Source: Variovorax sp. Root318D1 (GTDB taxonomy: Bacteria > Pseudomonadota > Gammaproteobacteria > Burkholderiales > Burkholderiaceae_C). From it: a DNA stretch of 64,000 nucleotides. Both the position numbers and the translations under genes were made by a program. The notes beneath the pieces are model-generated. The model worked only from the letters and a program-made list of their open reading frames with translations. It was not told where the DNA came from and ran no database searches. The DNA lies in contig NZ_LMCQ01000012.1 in assembly GCF_001424835.1 (NCBI RefSeq), positions 1,755 through 65,754 on the forward strand, written 5' to 3'. Below are positions 34,469 through 43,587 of the stretch, one piece after another. Within the stretch, counting starts at the first letter, position 1; every line of letters begins with the position of its first letter.

Positions 34469-34957
34469 TCAGCCGGCCGCCAGCGCGGCCTCGATGTCCC
34501 GCGTGAGCGAGGCGGGCGTGTCGAGCGGCGCATAGCGTTTGCGCACCTGCCCATCGCGGCCGACCAGGAACTTGGTGAAGTTCCACTTGATGGCGGTGCT
34601 GCCCAGGAGCCCGGGCTTCTCCTTGGTGAGCCACTGGTAGAGCGGCGTGGCATTGCTGCCGTTGACGTCGATCTTTTCCATCATCGGAAAGCTCACGCCG
34701 TAGTTGGTGGTGCAGAACGCGCCGATTTCTTCGTTGGTGCCTGGGTCTTGAGAGCCGAACTGGTTCGACGGAAAACCCAGCACCACCAGCCCCTTGTCGG
34801 CGTATTTCTCGTGCAGTTCCTCGAGCCCGGCGAACTGCGGCGTGAAGCCGCATTGGCTGGCCGTGTTGACGATCAGCAGCACCTTGCCCTTGAAGGCAGA
34901 AAGCTTCACGTTCTTGCCGTCGATCCGGTTGGCTTCGAAGTCGTAGATGCTGGCCAT
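34469..34957 (-). CDS. Glutathione peroxidase family (thiol peroxidase)
   Basis: 162 residues. Peroxidatic Cys 36 in NTASQCGFTPQF, Gln in VLGFPSNQFG and Trp in KWNFTKFLV form the usual tetrad region. Bacterial members with Cys instead of Sec usually use thioredoxin rather than glutathione and reduce H2O2 and organic peroxides. No signal peptide, so cytoplasmic. Nine bp downstream of the EamA gene on the same strand. Confidence 0.93.
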   Translation of the reverse strand: MASIYDFEANRIDGKNVKLSAFKGKVLLIVNTASQCGFTPQFAGLEELHEKYADKGLVVLGFPSNQFGSQDPGTNEEIGAFCTTNYGVSFPMMEKIDVNGSNATPLYQWLTKEKPGLLGSTAIKWNFTKFLVGRDGQVRKRYAPLDTPASLTRDIEAALAAG

Positions 34958-34966
34958 GAAAGTACC

Positions 34967-35857
34967 TCAAGTGGGAGACGAAAGACGATCATCGCCCTCT
35001 GCCGGCGTTCGCGCAAACGCGGACCACACGGCCGCCAGAACGATCAGTGCGCCGCCGGCCAGGATGCGCGGATCCATCTGCGCGGCGCCCAGGGCCACAG
35101 ACGAAACGCTGGCGAACAGCACCTCCGACAGCATGATGACCGCCGTGGCGCTGGCCGCCAGCCGCGCCGCGCCGTACTGCAGGCAGACGTTGGCCACCAC
35201 GAAGCCGATGCCCAGCACCGCGGCCCATCCGATCCAGCCCGGCGTGGCTGCGAGGGGCGAGTCGAAGGCACCCAGCAAAGTGCCGCTCGCCGCGGCGATG
35301 CCCGCTACCAGCGCGCAGCCGCTGAACATCGCCAGGGCGCGCGATTCGCCGGGTGCGCCGTGCAGGTGGCGCAGCAAAATGTTGGTGACGGCAAAGCTGA
35401 ACCCAGCCGCCACGCCCAGCCAGTCCGGCAGGCTCGAAGGCACGGGCCAATCGACACCCGGCGCCTTGAGCACCACCACCACGCCGGTGAGCGCCAGCGC
35501 CACCCGTGCGAGCGCGCCCGCCGTCGGCCGCTCGCCCAGCACCGCCCAGCCCAGCAGCACGCTCCAAAGCGGCATCAGGTAGAACAGCAGCACCACACGC
35601 ACCACGTCGCCTTGCGTCACGGCCCAGTTGAAGCCCAGGTTGGTGAAACCCGCCGCCAGGCCCAGCGCCACCAGCATCGGGAACGCCGCGAAGCCGCGCC
35701 AGGCCTGCCGGCGGAAGAATCCCATGGCGAGCGCGATCGCCACGTAGATGAGGCAGGTGGTCCACACGGGATGCAGCCCGTGCCCTTCGATGTGCCGGAA
35801 TGGAAACCACGACACGCCCCAGACAAAGGCATTAAAAATCAGTGCGAGAGCTGGCAT
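34967..35857 (-). CDS. EamA/DMT-family transporter
   Basis: 296 residues from ATG 35857; the frame is open further upstream but runs through the dispersed repeat. About 10 TM helices in two EamA halves (LALIFNAFVWGVSWFPFRHIEG and DWLGVAAGFSFAVTNILLRH). Likely exports a small metabolite; the substrate cannot be read. Possibly co-transcribed with the glutathione peroxidase gene. Confidence 0.87.
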   Translation of the reverse strand: MPALALIFNAFVWGVSWFPFRHIEGHGLHPVWTTCLIYVAIALAMGFFRRQAWRGFAAFPMLVALGLAAGFTNLGFNWAVTQGDVVRVVLLFYLMPLWSVLLGWAVLGERPTAGALARVALALTGVVVVLKAPGVDWPVPSSLPDWLGVAAGFSFAVTNILLRHLHGAPGESRALAMFSGCALVAGIAAASGTLLGAFDSPLAATPGWIGWAAVLGIGFVVANVCLQYGAARLAASATAVIMLSEVLFASVSSVALGAAQMDPRILAGGALIVLAAVWSAFARTPAEGDDRLSSPT

Positions 35858-35869
35858 GTGGCGGAAATT

Positions 35870-35962
35870 TTCGTGGAACACCGTGGAGCCGGCTTTGCCG
35901 GACCACCGGTGTTGCCCCCGGTGAGGGGGGCGAAGCGACACGAAGTGCGCGCAGCCTGGGGG
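35870..35962 (-). repeat. Dispersed intergenic repeat, family 1, copy 2 (inverted)
   Basis: Read on the minus strand, it matches 27540-27635: CGCGCACTTCGTGTCGCT, CCCCCT...GGGGGCAACACC, the CCGGCAAAGCCGG hairpin and CGGTGTTCCACGAA. It fills the gap between the lplT stop and the EamA start. Confidence 0.85.
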
Positions 35963-35965
35963 AGG

Positions 35966-37270
35966 TCAATGATGCTTGTCGCTGCGTGCGATGGCGAGCA
36001 GGTGCTCGACTTCTTCGGGGTACTTGCGCAGGTTGTGATGATGCCAGCGCTGGATGAGCCACATGCAGCCGGCCACCACGCCGCCAAACGCGCCAATGGC
36101 CGCGAAGGCCGAGAGACCCAGGCCGGTGCAGGCGCTATAGAAGCCGCCCAGCAGCAGGATGCAGGCCTGCTCATTGAAGTTTTGCACGGCGATCGAGCGG
36201 CCCGCGCCCATCAGGTTGTGGCCGCGGTGCTGCAGCAGTGCGTTCATCGGCACCACCAGGAAGCCGCCCAATCCGCCCAGCAAGATGAGGAAAGGAACGG
36301 CAATCCAGACGTTGCTGATCAGGTTCATGCTGATCACCAGGAGGCCCATGCCAATGCCCATGGGGATCACGCGCGTGGCCATGTCCAGGCGCATGCGCAT
36401 CGACGCGACGATCGCCCCCACAGCCATGCCGATGGTGACCACGCCGGTGAGCGCCGTGGCCTGCGTGGTGTTGTAGTTGAGCGCGAGCGCGGCCCAGGCC
36501 AGCACGATGTACTTGAGGTTGGCGCCGGCACCCCAGAAAAGCGTGGTGGTGGAGAGCGAGATCTGGCCGAGCTTGTCGCGCCACAGGCGTGCGTTGCAGT
36601 GCCAGAAGTCGGGCAGCAGCGAGACCATGTTGCGCGCCAGGCCGTGCGCGGGGTTGCTGCGCAACGGCCGCATCTCGACACCGGTGTGCGGGATGCGCGT
36701 GTTGAACCAGGCCGCCAGCGCATAGACGAAGATCAGCACCGAGATGGCCGCCTCGGCCGGCGAATCGATGCCGGTATCGATCAGCGGCAGGTCGATGGCC
36801 AGCAGCTGGGTCGAGACCGCATGGCCCACCAGCGAGCCGCCGAGCACGATGCCCAGAAGAATCGAAGCGATCGTCAGGCCTTCGATCCAGCCGTTGGCCT
36901 TGACCAGCTGCGAAGCCGGCAGCAACTCGGTCAGGATGCCGTACTTGGCCGGCGAATAGGCCGCGGCGCCAAGCCCCACGATCGAGTAGGCCAGAAGCGG
37001 ATGCGAGCCGAACAGCATCATCAGGCAGCCGACCACCTTGATCGCGTTGCTGATGAACATCACCCGCCCCTTGGGCAAGGCGTCTGCGAACGCGCCCACC
37101 AGCGGCGCCAGCACCACGTAGAAGACAGCGAAGATCGGCACCAGCGCAGCGCGCTGCCATTCGGCCGATCCCGTGCTTCGCATGAGCTCGACAGCAACGA
37201 CGAAGATCGCGTTGTCGGCCAGCGACGAAAAGAACTGGGCCGACATGATCGTGTAGAAACCGCGCTTCAT
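35966..37270 (-). CDS. lplT: Lysophospholipid transporter LplT
   Basis: 434 residues from ATG 37270 (MKRGFYTIMSAQFFSSLADN). MFS-type protein with ~12 TM helices; the N-terminal QFFSSLADNA and GAFADALPKGRVM and the central PAKYGILTELLP segment are characteristic of LplT. It flips lysophospholipids to the inner leaflet for re-acylation; unlike in E. coli, no aas acyltransferase is adjacent. Divergent from alr across a 170-bp gap. Confidence 0.9.
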   Translation of the reverse strand: MKRGFYTIMSAQFFSSLADNAIFVVAVELMRSTGSAEWQRAALVPIFAVFYVVLAPLVGAFADALPKGRVMFISNAIKVVGCLMMLFGSHPLLAYSIVGLGAAAYSPAKYGILTELLPASQLVKANGWIEGLTIASILLGIVLGGSLVGHAVSTQLLAIDLPLIDTGIDSPAEAAISVLIFVYALAAWFNTRIPHTGVEMRPLRSNPAHGLARNMVSLLPDFWHCNARLWRDKLGQISLSTTTLFWGAGANLKYIVLAWAALALNYNTTQATALTGVVTIGMAVGAIVASMRMRLDMATRVIPMGIGMGLLVISMNLISNVWIAVPFLILLGGLGGFLVVPMNALLQHRGHNLMGAGRSIAVQNFNEQACILLLGGFYSACTGLGLSAFAAIGAFGGVVAGCMWLIQRWHHHNLRKYPEEVEHLLAIARSDKHH

Positions 37271-37440
37271 CGATGGGCTGGCTGGCCAGGAAGATTGCTG
37301 GCAGTAGTGAGAAAGTGTTGCGACGTTTGGCGAATGGGCGGTTATAGCATGGGGGTACGACGGAAAAATCAGCGTTGCCAACCTGGACAGCCCTGCTTGC
37401 GAAGATGCTAAAACCCCGTCTTCAACATCCGACATTTCCC

Positions 37441-38541
37441 ATGCCGCGTCCCATTCTCGCCACTGTTCACACCGCCGCGCTCCGTCACAACCTCGATCGG
37501 GCGCGGCGCGCCGCGGTCGATGCCCGCGTCTGGGCCGTGGTCAAGGCCAACGCCTATGGCCATGGCATCGAGCGGGTGTATGAGGGCCTGCGCGGTGCCG
37601 ACGGCTTTGCGCTGCTCGACCTGGCCGAGGCCGAACGGGTGCGCGCACTCGGCTGGCGCGGCCCGGTGCTGCTGCTCGAGGGCGTGTTCGACGCGCGCGA
37701 CCTGGAGCTGTGCTCGCGGCTCGACCTCTGGCACACCGTGCACTGCGACGAGCAGATCGACATGCTCGCGGCCCACAAGACGCTCAAGCCGCAGCGCGTG
37801 TTCCTCAAGATGAATTCCGGCATGAACCGCCTGGGCTTCGCGCCCGAGCGCTTCGGCTCCGCCTGGACGCGCCTCAACGCGCTTCCGCAGGTCGACGAGA
37901 TCTCGCTGATGACGCATTTCAGCGACGCCGACGGCGCGCGCGGCATCGCGCACCAGATGGCGGTGTTCGAGCGCGTCACGCACGACCTGCCGGGCGAACG
38001 CTCCGTGGCCAACAGCGCTGCCACCCTGCGCCATGCCGAAAAGACCCGTGGCGATTGGGTGCGCCCCGGCATCCTGCTGTACGGCAGCGCGCCCGACTTT
38101 CCGCAGCACGACGCGGCGCATTGGCAGCTGCAGCCGACCATGACGCTCTCGACAAAATTGATCGGGGTGCAGACCCTCCAGGCTGGCGACTCCATCGGCT
38201 ACGGCTCCAACTTCACTGCAGATGGGCCGCTCACCATCGGCGTGGCCGCGGTCGGATATGCCGACGGCTATCCGCGCCATTGCAATACCGGCACGCCGGT
38301 GCTGGTGAACGGCGTGCGCACCCGCATGGTGGGCCGCGTGAGCATGGACATGATCACGGTCGACCTCACGCCCGTGCCCGACGCGAAGTTCGGCGCCGAG
38401 GTCACGCTGTGGGGCCGCTCGGCCGTGACCGGGGCGGTGCTGCCCATCGACGAGGTCGCGCAGGCGGCCGGCACCGTCGGCTACGAACTCATGTGCGCCG
38501 TGGCGCAGCGCGTGCCCTTCGCTCCGGCCGAAGTCGAATGA
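37441..38541 (+). CDS. alr: Alanine racemase
   Basis: 366 residues from ATG 37441. The PLP lysine is Lys 35 ([10 protein letters not shown]) and the second catalytic base is Tyr 254 ([10 protein letters not shown]). [13 protein letters not shown] and the C-terminal [15 protein letters not shown] are conserved. It makes D-alanine for peptidoglycan. Its stop overlaps an ATG of the following small, apparently broken gene. Confidence 0.96.
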   Translation: MPRPILATVHTAALRHNLDRARRAAVDARVWAVVKANAYGHGIERVYEGLRGADGFALLDLAEAERVRALGWRGPVLLLEGVFDARDLELCSRLDLWHTVHCDEQIDMLAAHKTLKPQRVFLKMNSGMNRLGFAPERFGSAWTRLNALPQVDEISLMTHFSDADGARGIAHQMAVFERVTHDLPGERSVANSAATLRHAEKTRGDWVRPGILLYGSAPDFPQHDAAHWQLQPTMTLSTKLIGVQTLQAGDSIGYGSNFTADGPLTIGVAAVGYADGYPRHCNTGTPVLVNGVRTRMVGRVSMDMITVDLTPVPDAKFGAEVTLWGRSAVTGAVLPIDEVAQAAGTVGYELMCAVAQRVPFAPAEVE

Positions 38542-38770
38542 AGGTGCTCTCCAACTGGCGCTAGGTGCGCCTGTGGGAGACACAGCTCGAGCGCGACCTG
38601 CACCGCAACTACAGCCAGCGAACGCACGGCATCCTGATCGGCAGCTTCACGCTGCTCTTGATGTGGAGCGCCTCTGCATTGCTGTGGCCCTGGGCGCCGC
38701 GCTCGACCACTTCATGCCCCAGGTCAACTCCTTGCCCGAGGCCGTGCGGACCCTGCTGAAGAAGCACTAA
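38538..38770 (+). pseudogene. Small membrane-protein gene after alr, apparently broken
   Basis: An ATG at 38538 overlaps the alr stop but the frame meets TAG after 8 codons (38562-38564). The same frame restarts at GTG 38565 (RLWETQLERDLHRNYSQRTHG) and enters a hydrophobic segment (ILIGSFTLLLMWSASA). Near 38678-38681 a sensible continuation (AVALGAALDHFMPQVNSLPE, then AVRTLLKKH) lies in another frame, as if one base were missing. Joined, the parts would make a ~70-residue protein with one TM helix. It may be a pseudogene, or the real gene may be either partial frame. Its end overlaps the convergent LysR gene by 47 bp. Confidence 0.45.
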
Positions 38771-39704
38771 GCTTCTTCCGGCCGTCGCCCTGGGCAGCCA
38801 GCACGTCCAGCAGGTGGTCGATCAGCACTCGGCACTTGGGCACTGTGAAGCGGCTGGGCGGATAGAGGATGTAGGCGTGCCCGCGGTAGTTGCCCTGGAA
38901 TTCCCAGCCGGCCAGCACCCGCACGACGCGGCCGTCCTCCAAGGCCTCCTGCGCCATGAAGGCCGGCACGCAGGCCACGCCCAGGCCCGCGAGCGCGGCT
39001 TCGAGCCGCACCTCGCTGTGGTTGGAGACATAGCGGCCCCGCACCACGACCTCGGCTTCGTCTTCATCGCCCTTTTTGAAGCGCCAATGGTTGTCGCGCT
39101 CGTGCTCGCCGAGCGAGAGGCAGCTGCGCGCGAGCAGGTCGCGCGGGTGTTCGACGGCGTTGCCCTCTGCCAGGTAGTTCGGCGAGGCGCACAGGATGTG
39201 CGCGACCGGCATCAGCTGCCGCGCCACCAGCCCTTCGGGCGGCTTCGTCGTCAGCCGCACCACCAGGTCCACGCCTTCGCGGATCGGATCGATGTCGCGG
39301 TCGTCCACGATGAGCTGCACGTCGACCTCGGGATGGCGCTGCAGGAAGTCGAGGATGTGCGGATGCAGCACGCGCCGCGCAAAGGCCTTTGGCGCGCTGA
39401 TGCGCACCAGCCCGCTCGGCTTCTTCGAGAACTGCTGCGCGACGTCCATCGTGCCTTGTGCCGCCAGCACCAACTCGCGGCACCGCGCGAAGGCCTCGAC
39501 GCCGGGTTCGGTCAGCCGCAGCTGGCGCGTGGTGCGCTGGAGCAGCTGCACGCCGATTTCCTTTTCCAGGCGCTTTACCTGCCGGCTCGCGGCCGACGGC
39601 GTCATGCCCAGCAGATCGGCGGCCGCGGAGAAGCTGCCCAGCTCGGCGACCCGCAGGAAGGTCACCATCTCCGGCAGTACTTTGAGAAATGAATTCGTTC
39701 CCAC
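38724..39704 (-). CDS. LysR-family transcriptional regulator
   Basis: 326 residues from GTG 39704; an internal ATG (39668, MVTFLRVAE) would cut into the usual N-terminal helix. Winged helix with FSAAADLLGMTPSAASRQVKRLEKEIG, then the effector-binding domain (GLVRISAPKAFARRVLHPHI). Style of the large LysR group that includes DmlR and AaeR. Divergent from the EamA gene at 39799, which it probably controls. Inverted repeats in the shared promoter support this. Confidence 0.87.
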   Translation of the reverse strand: MGTNSFLKVLPEMVTFLRVAELGSFSAAADLLGMTPSAASRQVKRLEKEIGVQLLQRTTRQLRLTEPGVEAFARCRELVLAAQGTMDVAQQFSKKPSGLVRISAPKAFARRVLHPHILDFLQRHPEVDVQLIVDDRDIDPIREGVDLVVRLTTKPPEGLVARQLMPVAHILCASPNYLAEGNAVEHPRDLLARSCLSLGEHERDNHWRFKKGDEDEAEVVVRGRYVSNHSEVRLEAALAGLGVACVPAFMAQEALEDGRVVRVLAGWEFQGNYRGHAYILYPPSRFTVPKCRVLIDHLLDVLAAQGDGRKKLSASSAGSARPRARS

Positions 39705-39717
39705 GGCGCAAGGGTCC

Positions 39718-39760
39718 TGTTCCGGCCGACGGCTGTTCGGCCCGTGTGATGCCCGGAACA
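39718..39760. promoter_or_regulatory. Inverted repeats in LysR/EamA divergent promoter, candidate operator
   Basis: TGTTCCGG (39718-39725) and CCGGAACA (39753-39760) are exact inverted arms 27 bases apart. GGCCGA (39724-39729) and TCGGCC (39737-39742) form a second inverted repeat within. All lie in the 94-bp gap between the divergent genes, as expected for LysR-type recognition and activation sites. Confidence 0.4.
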
Positions 39761-39798
39761 ATTCTTTTCTTTGTTGTTCAGGACGGTGGGCCGACAGT

Positions 39799-40737
39799 AT
39801 GGATTCAAAGCAGGTGCGCGGCATCGCCCCGGGCGCATGGGGCGGGAGAAAGTGGGCCGGCATCGGCGCCGCCGAGATCATGCTGCTGCTCGTGGCGGCC
39901 GTGTGGGGCGGCAGCTATGCGGTGGCCAAGCAGGCCACGCAGCAGTTGCCCGTGCTGGAGTTCATCGCGCTGCGCTTCGGGCTGACCTTCGTCGTGCTGC
40001 TGCCGGCGCTCAAGCCGCTCTTCAACGCGCAATGGAGGCAAGGCGTTGCGGTGGGCGGCCTGCTCGGCGCCAACCTGCTGGCGATCTTCGTCTGCGAGAC
40101 CTTCGGCGTGTCGCTCACCACGGCGAGCAACGCCGCGTTTCTGATCAGCCTGTGCGTGGCGCTCACGCCTTTTGTCGAATGGTGGCTGCTCGGGCAGCGG
40201 CCGGAACGGCGCATGTTCTGGGCGGCGGGCCTGTCGGCGCTGGGCGCCGCGATGCTGTCGGCCACTTCGCCCGCGGACATCTCGGTGGGGTGGGGCGATG
40301 GCCTCATGGTGATCGCCGCCTTCCTGCGCGCCGTGATGGTCTGCTTGACGCGAAGGCTCGCCGGGCGCCATTCGATGTCGGCGCTGACACTGACGGCGGT
40401 GCAGTCGGGCGTGATGGCGCTCGGCGCGGCGGCGCTGTCGCTCATCGCGTCGAAGGGCGCGTGGCACATGCCGCCTGCCACGGCCTCGTTCTGGTGGGGC
40501 ATGGCCTACCTCGTGCTGCTGTGCACGGTTTTCGCGTTCTTCGCGCAGAACCATGCGGCCTCGCGTTCGAGCCCGAGCCGGGTGTCGCTGCTGATGGGGA
40601 GCGAACCGGTGTTCGGGGCGTTGATTGCGGTGTATGGGTTCGGGGAGACGGTCGGGGCCTGGGGCTGGGCCGGCGGGTTGCTGATCGTGGTGGCGGCCTG
40701 GTGGGTGACGATGCCGCGAAAACCTGTGACGGGTTGA
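39799..40737 (+). CDS. EamA/DMT-family transporter
   Basis: 312 residues, ATG 39799, ~10 TM helices. Two EamA repeats (MLLLVAAVWGGSYAVAKQA and LMVIAAFLRAVMVCLTRR), with the typical second-half end SLLMGSEPVFGALIAV. Substrate not evident. Divergent from the LysR gene, so likely an inducible exporter. Confidence 0.87.
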   Translation: MDSKQVRGIAPGAWGGRKWAGIGAAEIMLLLVAAVWGGSYAVAKQATQQLPVLEFIALRFGLTFVVLLPALKPLFNAQWRQGVAVGGLLGANLLAIFVCETFGVSLTTASNAAFLISLCVALTPFVEWWLLGQRPERRMFWAAGLSALGAAMLSATSPADISVGWGDGLMVIAAFLRAVMVCLTRRLAGRHSMSALTLTAVQSGVMALGAAALSLIASKGAWHMPPATASFWWGMAYLVLLCTVFAFFAQNHAASRSSPSRVSLLMGSEPVFGALIAVYGFGETVGAWGWAGGLLIVVAAWWVTMPRKPVTG

Positions 40738-40758
40738 AGGTGGACGTGGAGCGCCCAA

Positions 40759-41736
40759 TCAATACAGGCCAAGCTGCCGCAGCTTCAAGCGCGCGAGGCC
40801 CAGCAGCGCATCGGTGAACGGCGTGGCCACACCGGTCAGTTCGCCCAGCTCGCGCACCACGGTGACCAGCGCATCGAGCTCCACCGACCGGCCGGCTTCC
40901 ACGTCCTGCAGCATCGAGGTCTTGAACGCGCCGAGCTTCATCGTCACCGCATGCCGGTCCTCCGGGCTCTGCGTGATCTCGATGCCGATGCGCCGTCCGA
41001 TCTCCCTCGCCTCGAGCATCACGGCCGAGATGAAGCCACGCACATAGTCATCGCCCATGATCAGGTCGGTGGTGACGCCGGTCATCGCGCTGATCGGGTT
41101 CACCGTCATGTTGCCCCAGAGCTTGAACCACACGTCCTTCTGGATCTGCGGCGACAGCGTGGTGTCGAAGCCGGCGCTCTTGAGCAGCGCGACGAGCTCC
41201 TGCACACGCGGCGTGGCCTCGCCCGAGGGCTCGCCCACGATCAGTCCGTTGCCGAAGTGATGCCGTACCACGCCCGGCCCGTCGAGCGAGCAGCTCGCAT
41301 GCACCACGCAGCCGATCACGTTGCGCGTGGGAATGGCCCGGGTAATGGCGCCGTCGGGATCCACGGCCGCGAGGCGGTGGCCGGTGATGGCTCCGCCGAA
41401 GCCGCCTTCGAGAAACCACCACGGCACGCCGTTCATCGCGACCAGCACGATCGTGTCGGGTCCGATCAGCGGCCCGATGCGCTCGGCAACGCCCGCGAGC
41501 GCCGGCGCTTTCACCGCGATGACCACGAGGTCTTGCACGCCCAGCGATTCGGGCTCGGCCACTGCGTTGACGGGCACGCGCATGCGCACGTCGCCGCGCA
41601 TCAATGAAAGGCCATCCTGTTGCAGTGCGTCGAGCGTCGCGCCACGCGCCACCACGTTGAGGCGTTCACCGGCTTGCGCGAGGCCGGCGCCGATCCATCC
41701 GCCGATGGCGCCGGCGCCGTAGATGCAAATCTTCAT
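40759..41736 (-). CDS. 2-dehydropantoate 2-reductase family (ApbA/PanE-like)
   Basis: 325 residues from ATG 41736. NADPH-binding Rossmann motif GAGAIGGWIGAGLAQAG; LVVIAVKAPAL; catalytic-type Lys in IQKDVWFKLWGNMTVNPIS; C-terminal helical domain (EDRHAVTMKLGAFKTSMLQD, ELDAL). The family includes pantoate biosynthesis enzymes and many catabolic paralogs. Its place at the end of the hpa-type operon, 13 bp after the aldolase, argues for a catabolic role, so panE is not assigned. Confidence 0.85.
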   Translation of the reverse strand: MKICIYGAGAIGGWIGAGLAQAGERLNVVARGATLDALQQDGLSLMRGDVRMRVPVNAVAEPESLGVQDLVVIAVKAPALAGVAERIGPLIGPDTIVLVAMNGVPWWFLEGGFGGAITGHRLAAVDPDGAITRAIPTRNVIGCVVHASCSLDGPGVVRHHFGNGLIVGEPSGEATPRVQELVALLKSAGFDTTLSPQIQKDVWFKLWGNMTVNPISAMTGVTTDLIMGDDYVRGFISAVMLEAREIGRRIGIEITQSPEDRHAVTMKLGAFKTSMLQDVEAGRSVELDALVTVVRELGELTGVATPFTDALLGLARLKLRQLGLY

Positions 41737-41749
41737 GAAAGAGGCCGCC

Positions 41750-42544
41750 TCAGTTTCTGTAGCTCGGATCGATACGGTCCACCTGGCGCACCAGGGCATC
41801 GAAGACATCCTGCCCCGCGCCATGTTCGGGGCTGAACTGCAGCGCATCGCGCGTGCAGCGCTGCGCGATGTCTTCGCTCACCGGAATGGCCGCGCCCATC
41901 GAGAAGGTCGCCATCTGGATCTCGCAAGCGCGTTGCAGCGTCCACAGAATCGCGAAGGTCTGCGGCAGCGTTTGCCCCCAGGCCAGCAGGCCATGGTTGC
42001 GCAGGATCACCGCGTTGCGGTTGCCGATGCTCTTGAGCAGCCGCGGGCCTTCGTCGGCATGGATGGTGATGCCCTCGAAGTCGTGGTACGCCACCATGCC
42101 GTGCAGCTGCGCGGTATAAAAATTGGTCTGCTGCAGGCCGCCCTGTAGGCAGGCCACGGCCACGCCGGCCGTGGTGTGTGTGTGCATCACGCAGTGTGCG
42201 CCAGGCAGGCCGTCATGAATGGCGGCATGCACAGTGAAGCCGGCCGGGTTCACCGGATGGCTCGAACCGTCGAGCACCTTGCCCTGCAGGTCGATCTTCA
42301 CCAGGTTGCTGGCCGTGACCTCGCTGTAGTGCAGCCCGAAAGGGTTGATGAGGAACTGCTTTTCTCCACCCGTCACGCTGTCCGGCAGCCGCAGTGTGAT
42401 GTGGTTGTAGATCATCTCGGTCCAGCCCAGCATCGCGAAGACGCGATAGCAGGCCGCAAGCTGTTCGCGCGCGGCGCGCTCGTCCGGATGGATCGAGGGA
42501 TGGACCAGCGCCGATGGCGGCACGGGAGTGGCGAGTGTGTTCAT
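41750..42544 (-). CDS. Class II aldolase/adducin-family protein
   Basis: 264 residues. Zn-binding histidines are visible in VMHTHTTAGVAVACL and in the RNHGLLAWG region; the N-terminal part has the family pattern LGWTEMIYNHITLRLP and FLINPFGLHYSEVTASNLV. Members are L-fuculose-phosphate-type aldolases, decarboxylases or adducins. Sits between the Bug-type binding protein and the ketopantoate-reductase-like gene, so probably handles a small acid or aldehyde. Confidence 0.88.
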   Translation of the reverse strand: MNTLATPVPPSALVHPSIHPDERAAREQLAACYRVFAMLGWTEMIYNHITLRLPDSVTGGEKQFLINPFGLHYSEVTASNLVKIDLQGKVLDGSSHPVNPAGFTVHAAIHDGLPGAHCVMHTHTTAGVAVACLQGGLQQTNFYTAQLHGMVAYHDFEGITIHADEGPRLLKSIGNRNAVILRNHGLLAWGQTLPQTFAILWTLQRACEIQMATFSMGAAIPVSEDIAQRCTRDALQFSPEHGAGQDVFDALVRQVDRIDPSYRN

Positions 42545-42562
42545 TGCAGTTCCTTCATACGG

Positions 42563-43552
42563 TTAGCCTTCAGCGGTGAAGCCGACTTCCTTGACAATCG
42601 GCGCCCACTTGGCGGTGTCTTTCTTCAGCAGATCGGTCAATTCGCCCGGCGTGGAGGACATGGCTTCCAGCCCGAAGGTGCCGAGCCCGTCGATCACGTC
42701 CTTCTGCGCGAGCGCGTTCTTCATGGCGGTGTTCAGCCGCGCGACCAGCTCCGGCGATGCCTTGGCGGGCAGGAAGAAGGCGAACCATTCGCTGTGCGCC
42801 ATATCGTGGATGCCTTGCTCGCCGAAGGTCGGCACGTCGGGTGCGAAGCGGCTGCGCTTGGCGCCGGAGACGCCCAGGATGCGCACCTTGCCCGAGGCCA
42901 GGTGCTGCGTGATGTCGCCGATGGGGCCTGACACGGCCGAGATGTTGCCGCCCAAGAGGTCGAGCATGGCCGGCTGCGTGCCGCGGTAGGCCGCGTGCTT
43001 GAGCTCCGCGCCGCCCTTCTTGCCCAGCAGCGCGCCGATGAAGTGCGGCGTGGAACCCGCGGCGGGTGAACCGAAGTTGGCGCCGGCCGGATTGGCCTTG
43101 GCCCAGGCCAGGAATTCGGGCACCGTCTTCACGCTGGCCGGCACCGCGGGCCCGACCGCAAAGCCGAAGTCGAAGATGCACGCGATGCTGACTGGCGTGA
43201 GGTCGACCATCGGGTCGTACGGCAGCTTCTTGTAGATGTGCGGGTAGATCGTGAGGATCGAGGTCGGCGTTTGCAGGATGGTGGTGCCATCGGCGGGCCG
43301 GCCTTTCACGTAGCTCACGGCAATCTGCCCGCCCGCACCGGTGCGGTTTTCGACCACGGCGGATTTCGCGTACTCGGGGCTGAGTTTTTGCGCGATGCGC
43401 CGGCAAGTGGTGTCCGAGGTGCCGCCGGCCGCAAAGCCGGTGACGATGGTGGCGGTTTCGATCGAGGCTTGCGCGAAGGCGTGCTGGCCCAGGCTCGCGA
43501 GCAGGGCCGACGCGCCGGTGGTCTGCAGCATGTGGCGGCGGGTGAAGGTCAT
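42563..43552 (-). CDS. Bug/TctC-type periplasmic substrate-binding protein
   Basis: 329 residues from ATG 43552. The N-terminal signal carries a twin-arginine-like start (TFTRRHMLQT) and a cleavage region ending AFAQA. The mature part follows the Bug family pattern (IVTGFAAGGTSDTTCRRIAQKL, VVENRTGAGGQIAVSYVK, FGSPAAGSTPHF, VPTFGEQGI). Bug proteins bind small carboxylates and usually work with TctAB permeases, but none is in this window. Placement suggests binding of an aromatic or organic acid. Confidence 0.91.
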   Translation of the reverse strand: MTFTRRHMLQTTGASALLASLGQHAFAQASIETATIVTGFAAGGTSDTTCRRIAQKLSPEYAKSAVVENRTGAGGQIAVSYVKGRPADGTTILQTPTSILTIYPHIYKKLPYDPMVDLTPVSIACIFDFGFAVGPAVPASVKTVPEFLAWAKANPAGANFGSPAAGSTPHFIGALLGKKGGAELKHAAYRGTQPAMLDLLGGNISAVSGPIGDITQHLASGKVRILGVSGAKRSRFAPDVPTFGEQGIHDMAHSEWFAFFLPAKASPELVARLNTAMKNALAQKDVIDGLGTFGLEAMSSTPGELTDLLKKDTAKWAPIVKEVGFTAEG

Positions 43553-43587
43553 GGTTTGTCTCCGGGTGTTGATAGTGATTTCAGCGG

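Noticed and set aside
34748-37411. 887-codon plus-strand open frame
   Set aside because: It runs antisense through glutathione peroxidase, EamA and lplT genes, all well-supported on the minus strand, and has biased low-complexity composition.
40759-41736. Naming this gene panE
   Set aside because: The family has many catabolic paralogs and the operon context gives no link to pantothenate.
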